A DNA stretch of 64,000 bases from Nannobrachium achirus (lineage: Eukaryota > Chordata > Actinopteri > Myctophiformes > Myctophidae): assembly GCA_963921795.1 (NCBI GenBank), contig OY997651.1, forward strand, positions 39,386,856 through 39,450,855. Direction: 5' to 3'. The stretch's first letter is position 1; every line of letters starts with the position of its first letter. The notes beneath the pieces are model-generated. The model made no database searches. It was not told where the DNA came from and saw only the letters and a program-made list of their open reading frames with translations. Below, piece by piece: positions 1 to 10,435 of this stretch. A program made the position numbers and the translations under genes.

Positions 1-271
1 AGAAAATCTATTTGACCTTTTTAGTGTTGATTCATTAATTGATATATAAGAAAAAGAAACCCTTGGTTAACTTATGTACACGAGCAAGATTAAATCATTA
101 TTGGTTCTAAATGTCTGATATTTAAATATGTTTTGATGTGTCTTCTTCAGTTAATTACCCATGAGCCCCACACAGATACCATATGTGTTCATGCCTCCCC
201 TCCCCAACCCTCCCCCCCTCCAGACACAAAGGTACACACGACCGACCGCGTGACATTAGTGGATGTACTCA

Positions 272-774
272 CAGTGGCGTCAGTTCAGAAAAAGGTGAGG
301 TATGGCAACACGCGCCTTCGCGCGCGTGCAAGACACCGGTCATGTTGCCATACCTTAGCAACAGGCATGATACATTTATTTTAAGTACATTCTATTTTTT
401 CCCCCAAAAATGTCTATGGTTTCTTGGGCTGGATATGGCAGTCTGGAACAGTTGTTCAAGTGCAGCTAAACTTGACATAATATAGCAAATGTGCCACAAT
501 TAACAATAATGAATTGCAGCTGTGCAGCTGACCTGCGGAACCTGGGAATATACCATTTTGTCAAGATGGGGAGAATAAAAGTGTGGAGAATATAATTATA
601 ATACCTTGTTAAATTTTGCATTTGTAGTTATTTAAATGTAATTTAACAACATAACCAGCACAGATAGACAATGCGACATTTGTGGATTTATATTTTAAAG
701 TAACTTGTATTCTCCCCCCTGGACCCAGGGTATGGCAGCTGCATTACCCCTGCCATACCCAATTGACGCCCCTG
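272..774 (-). mobile_element. hAT-like non-autonomous element, 'TATGGCA' family, copy 1
   Basis: It runs from CAGTGGCGTCAGTTCAG to ATTGACGCCCCTG, flanked by TGTACTCA / TGTACTCG (7 of 8 match). The interior is the reverse complement of the copy at 28643-29054. It contains a palindromic CTGACCTGC / GCAGCTGTGCAGCTG part but not the main hairpin. Confidence 0.75.
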
Positions 775-1034
775 TGTACTCGTGGTGATGTCATCCTATC
801 TGCCTTTTATTTGTTGTTATTACACCCTCTTTGCAGTATCTCCCCGAAGCTCCCCCGCCCCCACCCCCACCCATCCAGCTCCTCTTCAGGGAATACTGCT
901 GAGAGCACCGGAACATATTTTATTGCCGGTCACTGTGGCACTTGGCGGAACGTTTTATGGAGCCTCCTTTTTTTTATGAAACGGCTCTTGAATGGCAATG
1001 CTTTGGCGCCCATGCACCGGCCCTCCCTCTACCC

Positions 1035-1335
1035 CAGCGGTTCCCAGACCAAAACTAGTGAAAAAATAGCAGATCTACAAGCTCACAACGCGGCGCAATG
1101 CTATTTTAACTGCTCCTTAAACATTTGTTTTCTAATTTATGGAATTTCTTTTCGAATTGTATTCGCTTTTTTCGTGAAATTGCAAAAATCTGTGAATACT
1201 GTTTTTAATTCATTAAAATATTAGCTTTTTTGGGAATGTTTCTGAAATTGTAGGAAACAAGAAATAAAGGGACCCATAAAAATGTGTTTGTGACCCACAA
1301 ATGGGTCCCGAGTACCCACTGTTTGGGAACCACTG
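1035..1335 (+). mobile_element. hAT-like element with truncated hairpin
   Basis: Termini CAGCGGTTCCCA and GTTTGGGAACCACTG form the inverted repeat. A left hairpin arm (1066-1098) is preceded by ACTAGTG and then deleted into GCTATTTT. No clear target duplication. Confidence 0.6.
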
Positions 1336-1342
1336 CTCACAT

Positions 1343-1622
1343 GGGGCGGCAGTGGCTCAGGGGTAGAGAAACCGTCATTAGAACACGTAGGGTTCCCAGT
1401 TCGATCCCATGCAGGCTCCCCCAGAGTTAGTGTCAAAGCATAAAGCAAGACTCTGAACAAGACTTTGAACCCCTATAGTTGCTCCCTTTGAGCAGGTTGG
1501 TGCCTTGCTTGGTTTCCTGAGCCATCGGTGTATGAATGTGTGTGTGTGAATGGGTGAATGTAGATGCACAATCTCTGTAAAGCGCCTTGGATAAAGGTGC
1601 TATATAAACGCACCATTTACTG
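1343..1622 (+). mobile_element. tRNA-derived SINE, copy 1
   Basis: The head GTGGCTCAGGGGTAGAG resembles a tRNA A box and AGTTCGATCCC a B box. The tail ends GTAAAGCGCCTTGGATAAAG then a CACCATTTAC end. Not a functional tRNA. A second copy is at 21845-22108. Confidence 0.75.
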
Positions 1623-1975
1623 CTCTCCCCAACACGGTCTCGTCTCAGGGCTCTTTAGAAACAGGTGCCCGAGAGGTGAGGCGTATGAAACGGCCCATTA
1701 ACAAAGAACGCAGACTCCTGGACGCGGTCCACTAGCCTCCTGCCCTCTCTGTGTCTCTCTCCCTGCCCCCAGCGACACTCCTTCGCAGGAACCTGCGTTC
1801 CTCCCTGTCCACTCCAGGCACCGCCAGCTCTCCCCCTGCGCATTTTACACGCCGAGTTCACCTCAAAGGGCATCCCCAGCTCAATCTATACCTCCCACCG
1901 GAGCAGGAGGGGAATCAAAGTACCTCTCTCAGCCAGAATGGATCCAGATCTTATTATGTCAATGAGTAATGCCCG

Positions 1976-2429
1976 CAGGGGCGTCACAAGGGGTAGGAAA
2001 GTGGGACTGAGTTACTGGGGCCCAAGGTGGAGGGGCCCTTATAACTTTATCTATTGAAAAATAGCAGATATACAAGCTCACAGCTGTGAGCTTGTAGATC
2101 TGCTATTTTTGAAAAGTTGTGAAAATGTGTGAAAATCTTTGAATATATGTATTTTTTAAGCAAACATTTTGCTTCTGGGGGTCCCTGGAACTAAATATTT
2201 TGAGATCGGGGTCCGTGGCCAAATACATATCATCTTGGGGGTCCTTGACATAGGTTTCTTGAACACATTTTCAAGATTTTTCAAAAATAGCAGATATACA
2301 AGCTCGCAGCGCGGCACTCGGTGCCGCGCTGTGAGCTTGTATATCTGCTATTTTTCAATAGTTAACATTCATGGGGGGCCCGCAGTGAATCCTTGTACCC
2401 AGGGCCCAGAATTTGGTGTGACGCCCCTG
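1976..2429 (+). mobile_element. hAT-like element with two hairpins ('GGGCCC' family), copy 1
   Basis: It starts CAGGGGCGTCAC and ends GTGACGCCCCTG, flanked by a perfect 8-bp duplication AATGCCCG (1968-1975, 2430-2437). Hairpins at 2056-2111 and 2283-2355 bracket a core that reads as the reverse complement of a CAGTGGTTCTCAAAC-type element (GGTCCCTGG, GGGGTCCGTGGCC). Confidence 0.85.
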
Positions 2430-2760
2430 AATGCCCGGTCTGTACTTGGTTTGCGCACCGCGTCGCATGAAACGGAAAACAGCTGATCTACAGAGAGAGT
2501 CACAACAGTGAGTTTGTAAATTGGCTATTTTTAGGTCCACGACACCGGTGCGCAAGTAAATATAAAAATCGCCCTTTAGTAAGCACCTCTCCCTGCCTGC
2601 CCCTGGGCTCTGCACAGTGCAGTACTATACTCTTTACCGGCTGCTATTGTTGGCTGAGATGATTGCAGCGGGTGTATATATCCAGCACAAAGGCAGACAC
2701 AAGCAAATGTGGTAATGTACACTTGATGCATCTTGCACACACAAACACATATACACAGTT

Positions 2761-2820
2761 ACACACACACACCCACACGCGCACGCACACACACAGGCAG
2801 ACGCACACGCGCACACACAC
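2761..2820. repeat. (CA)n / (CACG)n microsatellite
   Basis: Imperfect CA repeat with CG interruptions, giving spurious CVCV and THTH reading frames. Confidence 0.85.
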
Positions 2821-3004
2821 TAAAAGCCTCATTAGTAGCACTGGCATATACATCATCAACCGCTCTCTAACTCTATAATCCCCATATGGATACAATTATT
2901 ATCCTCTCCCATCTGCTTTCTTCGCTGTTTGTTTATCTTCCTACGTATTGTCTGTCTCAGCCCACGGCGCGATCTTATCATCACCGCAGCCTACTGTTTT
3001 ACAC

Positions 3005-3434
3005 GAGGCAGATAAGGAACCTTGTATGTCCAAAACAGTATACTTTTCATGGAAATGAAACGATAACCCGTGTTCTGATGGATTCGTCGTGTATTCATAC
3101 TTATTTAGTCACGGAAGTTCAAGTTGATGTTAATATTTTTCATTAGTTAAATATTTATAAAACCCACAGACAGATTCAACCACTTCCAAGCAGCCTGGCA
3201 TCCCTATTTTTGGGCATGTTATAAAAAAAATATTCTAATTCATACATTTTCAATAGTTATCAGAGAGAAAAATAGCAAATAAACGAATCTAGAAGCTCAA
3301 AATGTGTTTCCATCACAAGGTGTTTTGAGCTTGTGGATCGGCTATATTCCGCTACTTTAGCACCATGACACATGAATTTATTGAAAGATGAAACACGGAG
3401 ATTACAAGGCTTTGTGCCCGACAGCGACGATATG
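3005..3434 (+). mobile_element. degenerate element of the 'GTCGGG' family with hairpin
   Basis: A left part CCTTGTATGTCCAAAACAG and a right end GCCCGACAGCGACGATAT match the family at 15461-15720. The hairpin lies at about 3270-3350, with arms AGAAGCTCAAAATGTGTT and GGTGTTTTGAGCTTGTGGAT. An extra unmatched stretch lies between. Confidence 0.5.
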
Positions 3435-3642
3435 GAGAAGGTTTGACAGTCAACCCTTCTATCCACCCATCTGTCTGTGAGACCTGTGCCTTTTGTTAAT
3501 TAGCCCTGATAGCATTATTCCCTCTAACAAAGAGAGAAAGGGAGCTGCTTGTTGCCGCTGTGTGGCTGGGCACCTCTCCAGACAGCCAGCCTGCCTTACT
3601 CACCAAACTGAAGATACAACCAGACACAATGATTTCAAAGCA

Positions 3643-3648
3643 TGTGTG

Positions 3649-3684
<36 letters not shown>

Positions 3685-3688
3685 TGTG
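3643..3688. repeat. (TGCG)n microsatellite
   Basis: About ten GTGC/TGCG units with GT ends. Confidence 0.9.
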
Positions 3689-3761
3689 CACACCACACTC
3701 GGGGGGCCCAGACAAAATGCTGCTGAGCTGTCTGGGTGCTTGTGTGAGCGTGCTACTGTAC

Positions 3762-3960
3762 TGCAGTGGTCCCCCAAAGGACCCCCAAATTGATATGTAT
3801 TTGACCACAGACCCCCCCATCTGAAAATGTTTTTGTGCCAGGGACCCCCAGAAGAGAAGATTTGCATTGAAAAGTTTCAAAATGATTCTAACTTGTTCAA
3901 ACACTGTCGAGACTTTTCAAAAAGAGCAGACGCACAAAGGCGGTCCGTCATATGAGGATG
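3762..3960 (+). mobile_element. truncated CAGTGGT hAT-like element
   Basis: Starts GCAGTGGTCCCCC, then GACCCCCAAATTGATATG and CCAGGGACCCCCAGAAGA, as in the copies at 38131 and 56307. Its hairpin is reduced to AAAAAGAGCAGACGC and the right end is lost. Confidence 0.55.
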
Positions 3961-4284
3961 TCCAGATGAACACGCGTAATGCGTTTGGTGATTTGACGTG
4001 GCAGTGACTGCACAGATTTTCCCAACTAGGCATTGTGCTGCTGAAAACTAGAAATGAAGCATGCTTTTGCACGCTTTTGCACGCTGTGGGCCCTATTTTC
4101 GCCAATGCCTTACCACTTCCACTTATCCCTAAACCTTTTTGCCATTTTTTTTTTATTAATTCAAATAGACGATCTATAAGCTCACAATGTGTCGCTGCAG
4201 ATTGGCTGTTTGAAGTATTTTAATTATTATAATTTTTAGGGATAAGGGATGAGGGCCCATTATCCCATGGCTTAATCCTCAACA

Positions 4285-4516
4285 CTGCCTCCTTCCTAAG
4301 CCTAATTTATACTTTGTTTTAAATTGAATTTATACCTTCTTAAACCCAATTTGTACTTCCTTACGCCTAGTTTATCCTGTAAGCATAAGCTATACATTGT
4401 CTTAAGCCTAATTTATACTTTTCTTTCCCTAATTTATACATTGTCTTAAATCTCTTCTATACCTCCCTAAGCCTAACCTTGTCTTAAACCCAATTTATGC
4501 TTTGTCTTATAATTCG
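4285..4516. repeat. degenerate tandem repeat, about 30-bp unit
   Basis: Repeated variants of AAGCCTAATTTATACTTTG and CTTAAACCCAATTTATGC follow one another about seven times with strong divergence. Confidence 0.5.
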
Positions 4517-6309
4517 CAAAGTGGCGTGTCGGGTGACACACGTTGTAAGATTAACTTCTCTACTGAAGATTGAGCAATCGTCCCACCAGGCTATGGGATG
4601 TAGTGTATCCTCGGGCGGCCTTAACAACTAACTAGCCAATTACAGATTAATCGTCCCTCCAGGCTAAGGGATGTAGTGAGTTATGGGAGTTTGTCTGTCT
4701 CTGGAGTACAGCATTGTTTACGTTTGGCCACAGTCAGATCTTTTTGTCTTGATCAGAAGGCGCGCTACAGACAGTTGCGACAGCTATCGTGAGAATGAGG
4801 GGAGATGGGGGGGGGTCCAATTCATTGTCAATGAAGGTCACATGGTTTTTTGTCGTTGCCGTGTCTCTTGGCCAAAAGACAGCCTTCGGTTGAGCAAGAG
4901 ACACGACATGAAACCACGTGACTTAGATAGAAAATGCATTGGACTCCCTCAGATCTGAGAGGTCAATTGTGGTGCGTCTGCAATCTTCAATTCAATTAAA
5001 CTCGAACATTTGGAACCGTTGCTACATCTTCATGACATTGAAACGTCACCGTTTTTCTTTTTCTTGCAACCTGTTAAAGTTGTACCATGTAACTTTTTTT
5101 ATAAAACAAATCTTAAAATTGTCCTAACTGTTAAATCGCTAAAGTTTTAGAACACCCACTCCGTTATTTTCAGCTTCTGAAGCCTTCTCTTTATATGTTT
5201 TCTATGATCCTGGCCGTGGACCGGATTTCGCGCCAAAATTACGTAATCTGCATCATCTGTATACGTTGTGTATACGTTGCCCAATCACATCGCCGATCAT
5301 GCACACATGGTACACTACCGGCCAATCACAGCTTATCTGCTCTGGTCTCCAGGAAGCGCCTCCGCTTGGCTACAGTGTTTACCATGGTGAAGGATTTTAA
5401 CCTCTTAATCCACAAATCCTGGCCAGAAAATTACGTTCTACCATGCGTTCTACCCCTCCACGGATTACTATCGGTCGCGGTGGTTTGCGGCGCCGCTCCG
5501 GTGGTCCGCGGCGGTGGTCCGCGACGACTCCGGACGAAAAACGGCCGAAAAAAGCAATACCGCTACTGACCACTAGTTGAACTTACACAGTATAGCTTTA
5601 AGTTTAAAATGCAGACAAAGCTTGCACCAAAATGAATAGAACGCCAAATGAGTAGGCCTGTGTTAGATTTGAAAATACCGTTAACATGTTTTGGGTCATT
5701 TGATCAGGACATCCTTACTTAGTTTAATGTATATTGTACTTCCCATGAAGACATCTACACCTACTCTACTTGAAATGTCCCTTGAGATAACTTCTATCGA
5801 TTTGCCGCCACACAAATACAATTGCCTTGATTAGACCACTAAATCATTCATAAACTCTACCATTTAAAATCACTGTGTGTCGTTTGCTTAATCTGGCTCT
5901 GCACAATAGTGCAGACTAGCAGAGAAAACAGCACTCCATGTGCCGACAGGCATGAGGGAGTGGGAGTGCATGTGCACAGTTAAAGCACCCCAAATAACAA
6001 TCACTCTGACAAAACACTCAATACAGGAAAAACACAGATGTGAGAAACAAATGAAAGAGCAGGGCGAGCCACATAATTATAAAAGCTACAATTATTTAAT
6101 AACTTCTCTTTCATATCAAACCTCCCAAGATATGACAGGAAAATATTGCTCTCTTTATAACCTGTATTTATATTAGTAACCTTTTTAACATCGCTTAACC
6201 ATGTCATGTGATGTGCTACTTGAAAAACTAATATTACTGGGACCACCATGGAAAATTGCAGATGAACATTAATCATTTCATATCCAGGAATTCACATTAT
6301 AGTCACCAA
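4517..6309. other. intronic or intergenic DNA, little recognised
   Basis: No exon of peli3 or any other gene is visible. About 5072-5606 may be an old inverted-repeat element (TTAAAGTTGTACCATGTAACTT against the complement of AACTTACACAGTATAGCTTTAA). The rest shows nothing I can name. Confidence 0.4.
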
Positions 6310-6700
6310 GGACATGCAGGGGCTGACATTTCTAAAAGGGCCTTTTGGTGAAACAATCGAAAATAGCAGACTTTCCATGGACCAAAAATAGCTGACCGCC
6401 AAGCTCACGCGAGCTTGGAGGTCAGCTATTTTTGGTGCTTGATACCACACTGAACTAAGCATTATCATAATAATAAGTCAATACTGGAGATGTGGTGTAC
6501 GGCATGAATTTCTACACATAGAGGGCAATTCTTTCAACATAAGATGCTGCATTTAAGTTCAGGAGAGTTTGGACAAGGCAATTCTCTTGAATGCTGCCTT
6601 TAGGTATGGCATGGAAAGAGGGCATTTGCATTTATTTCACCATAGTAAAAAACTGCATTCATGGTCTGGAGAAGGTCTATTCTTGGTATTCTCCTTTTTT
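6310..6700 (+). mobile_element. 'GCAGGGGCTGACATTTC' element, copy 1, truncated
   Basis: Shares about 380 bp with the complete copies at 24080-24528 and 41249-41697. The hairpin at 6381-6435 is perfect in the arms AAGCTC...GAGCTT and GCTGACC/GGTCAGC. An extra AAATAGCAGACTTTCCATGG precedes it. Confidence 0.7.
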
Positions 6701-6716
6701 ATTTACACCAAATCTC

Positions 6717-6786
6717 TTAGCTGATCTACAGCCTCGCAACGTGTCACATTGCAATGTGGTGCGAGCTTGTACATCTGCTATTTTTG
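6717..6786 (+). repeat. hairpin cassette fragment beside peli3 exon 4
   Basis: TAGCTGATCTACAGCCTCGC pairs imperfectly with GCGAGCTTGTACATCTGCTA. The flanks TTTACACCAAATCTC and TTTGCC resemble the 26498-26949 family. Confidence 0.6.
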
Positions 6787-6845
6787 CCAAAATGTTCACC
6801 CCAGCGTTGGGACATGTGAGTTCTTTCTACGCCACTGATACTCAC

Positions 6846-7115
6846 CCCCAGGAAGATGTTCTTGGAGGAGTCGAAGCCGGCGGCGTAGATGCGGGCGGTG
6901 AAGGGGGCGCTGCGTTCACACATGATCCTGCAGGCGTAGCGGGAGATGGTGCTCTGGGCAGACTGCCCGCCTCCGCCACCTCCTCCTCCACCCCCTACGC
7001 CCTCGCCCACTGCCCCCTGGCCCTGCCCGCTGCCCCCACCTCCACCACTGCCACCTCCGCTGCCCGCCGTGTCCGTCACCACAAAGTCTATCATACTCTC
7101 TGTTGACCGGCCGAT
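6846..7115 (-). CDS. peli3: peli3 coding exon 4, with glycine-rich insertion
   Basis: 270 nt, 90 codons, phase 0 at both ends; acceptor CCCTCCAG, donor GTGAGT. It begins IGRSTESMIDFVVTDT and ends ARIYAAGFDSSKNIFLG. Between DT and SAQSTISRY lies a roughly 34-residue Gly/Ser/Gln run, including ten consecutive glycines, encoded by imperfect GGN repeats (about 6961-7066). A broken hairpin repeat (6717-6786) ends 60 bp beyond the donor. Confidence 0.94.
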
Positions 7116-9662
7116 CTGGAGGGGGGGAAGCAAGAGGAGATTGAAGTCAATATAGGCTGGAACAATTGCAGTAGAATGAGAATAGAACAAAGTGGTGGAT
7201 TTAGATATTTCTTCGGGAAAATGAATGTTGACTTTTTAATGCAGCAATGCATTGATATTAAAAAGAAAACGGACTTCGTCATTTGTACTTTTAAAAACTT
7301 TAGTAAAAAAGCAAGTATTTTTGAATTTGTTTTTTTATGCAAGTATTCCAGTACATTAACTCAAATACAACATTTAACAGATCAGCTTTCACTTGTAGTT
7401 AGTATTATTTGAGTATTATTTGACCAAGAGTTTTATTCTATACTTTTTGCTCTGGGGTTTAGTACTTTGTCCACCACTGGAATAGAATAGAATAGAATAG
7501 AATAGAATAGAATAGAATAGAATAGATACTGTATGTGTATTTCAGGGCTGTTCAAAGACTTGCAAGCAGCTTTGTTTGTATGGAACAAAGTAACGTGTAC
7601 AGTAAAGGAAACAAAATATCATGGGACAACTGATCTGACATCTGCTTTTACAAAATACGCTAAAGGGGATTTCCCACTGTATACCTTTTGCTGCGTGATG
7701 GGCAGCAAGGTGCAACATGACCCCTCTTTGGTTTGGGCTTGGAATACTGTGAAGAGGTGGCCCCGCTAGTGTGACAGAACCCAGCATGCATCGCTGCCCT
7801 GCTCTGCTTTAAATGTGATTTTGCTCATGTTTGGCTGCCTCGCTAACAAACATCTGTCACTTCTATCATGTAAGCACTGAGCCACACACAACCGCTAGTA
7901 GGCGGGTGACGTGAGACCAGCATGCTGTCGTGCCACACATTTCTAGTGCCTCCCTAGCTCTGGTCCAGAGCCGCTCTTACAGGCGGCTGACTAAAAGACT
8001 AGACCATGACGAGGGCTCAACTTCAGTCAAAATAAACGAAACTACTTCGCTACTCACCTAATCAAAGGTAGTTTTGCGTTGTTGAAAGTCTATTCTATTT
8101 TATTTCATGACAAAAATATTGTATTTTACAGAGTGGGTGGGGTGCTGAGAGGTTTCCCACCGCGGAGAATAGACTTTCAACAACGCAAAACTACCTTTGG
8201 TTAGGTGAGTAGCGAAGTAGTTATGTTTATTTTGACTGAAGTTGAGCCCTCGTAAGGGTACAGAAATCCTGGTCTAGTCTTTTAGCCAGCCACCTGTAAG
8301 AGCTGGACCAGAGCTAGTCCCTCCTCTGCACGCCATATAAGGGCAAGGGCCGGGCGTCTCCCTCAGCCAGCAGCCAGTGCAGGTGTGACTGGTCCCAATC
8401 AGCCCAGCTGCTCCACGTCACCATCATCAGAGGCTGAACAATATAAACCGCTGAGAGACGGCTGTTAGAAGACAGTTTACTGAGTGTTCCTGAGTGCTTA
8501 CTAGCTGACCTTGTGTACCGTATGTTCCATGCTAATACTGTTTTCTGCTCTGTTCCAGGCTCCCTCCAACCCAAACCCAGTGTCTCCCAGCCCCACCCTC
8601 GCTCCTCCGTCCACTACCTGGATTCCAAACGACCTTCACGCTCCCAGGATTTCTCCCCCTCCCATCCGTAACGTAGTGGAATAAAACTTTCTCAACTTGA
8701 TTTCCTTGACACTGTTGTCTTTTTTTGAACGTCGGTATTAGCAATTATGCAGCCGATGTATGTGATTTCTAATGACTTTCCACCTGCTGTCCGGGCATGG
8801 CATTATTGAATAGGTCTTGTGGTTAAATGAAATTCAGTTTTAGTTTTATTCATCAAAAAAAGTTCTTTGTGTGTATTTATATTTATTCATTTACTTATGC
8901 GTTCAATATTCTTAAATAGGACGTTTAATAAAATTCAATTAAAGTTTTTCAATTTTGTCATTTTCTATTATAATTTTATTATACAAAATCTGTCAAAACA
9001 TTAGTAATCGGTGACATAGGACTCCCCGAATTCTGGCATCGTTCGGGCTGTGGTGATCACACCGTACCAGCCATATCATTCTGTCCAAAAAAAGGACATG
9101 GCAAAAATAATAATTCCTGCATATCCATAGCTATACATGTTCCCCTGCACACAGTAAACCTCTCCTTTGGCCAATGCTGGACCTGAGAGCCAGTGGGATT
9201 ATGGGCTGGGGCGGCTAGCGGGCCGGCCAGGCAGGCAGGCAGGCAGATCGACAGGGATGGATTGGACTGCGGCCCCCCCTTCATTCCGTCTGCTGGAGTC
9301 GGAGCCCTCCATTTGTCACGGGGATGAGAGATGGATGGCTGGAGATGCTGGGAACGGCGAGTCTGACTCATTCACCCTCATTTGTCCTGTATCTTCCATT
9401 CCCTTTCTTCCATCTCTCTCTCTCTCTCCTTCTGGCTTATATTTTCTCTCCTCTACATCCCCCCCAACCCCCCCCCCCCCCCCCCCCCCCCCGCTCCCCA
9501 TCCACCCCCTCCTCCTTTCATGACTCTGCAGCGTTGAGGCTTGGGCTAGCAGATGACAGATACTCCGGGTGACACGGCTATTCCTGTCTTGTGTGTGTGT
9601 GTGGTGTGGTGTGCCTGCATGTGTGTAGGACATGACTGTCGGCACATGTATGTATGTATGTA

Positions 9663-9708
<46 letters not shown>

Positions 9709-10399
9709 ATGCACGTGACAGCCGTGTGCATGCGTGCAGGTTCAACAAGGTGGCGCTCACTCTGCCGTCTCTCTCTCTCCCCTATTTTGACTCCAAGCGC
9801 TCTATTTCCAGAGTAGGTCAGAGCTGGCACAGCACGTGAGGAGGGGAGTGTGTGCGCGACACGTGTGTGTGTGTGTGTGCGCCTGTGGGTGTGAGTGTAC
9901 CTGCGCACGTCGGAGTGTTTTGTCTGTGTGTGTGTGTCTACAGGCTGTAATTCTGTTGCAAGCATTTATACATGTGTGTGTGTGTGTACACGTGAGTGTA
10001 CAGACTAGAGATGTCTGTGTGCTTTTGTATCTATGTATTTGTGTGAGCATACGTGTTTTCGAACATGCATTTGGTCACTGTCGGGCAGAAACCGTGCATC
10101 TCCAAGCTTCACATTCGTACGTTATTTGGTAGAAGTAAAGCCCTGCTTCATCATAGAAGAATGTCGCACAAAACTAGTGAAAACAGACGATCTACAAGCA
10201 CACAACGCCTCGCAGTGCGAGGCGTTGTGTGCTTGTAGATCGGCTATTTTCACTAGTTTATAAAATGATAAATACAAAATGAACGGTTTTGGACATACGA
10301 GGTTTCCACCCGACAACGACGATTTGAGTCTGTGTATGTAGTACAGTAATGTCTGTTACCTACAGTATGCATGCGACCGTGCACAGGCGCGTGCGTGTG

Positions 10400-10435
<36 letters not shown>

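Noticed and set aside
1343..1620. tRNA-like A and B boxes
   Set aside because: They belong to SINE heads (also 13516, 21845, 34213, 52151); none folds into a complete tRNA with acceptor stem by eye.
1..6845. Search for the remaining peli3 exons
   Set aside because: No minus-strand sequence resembling the next Pellino segment was found, so the rest of the gene must lie left of the window.
6591..7106. 171-codon plus-strand ORF
   Set aside because: It lies antisense to peli3 exon 4; the minus-strand frame has the conserved Pellino sequence and splice sites.
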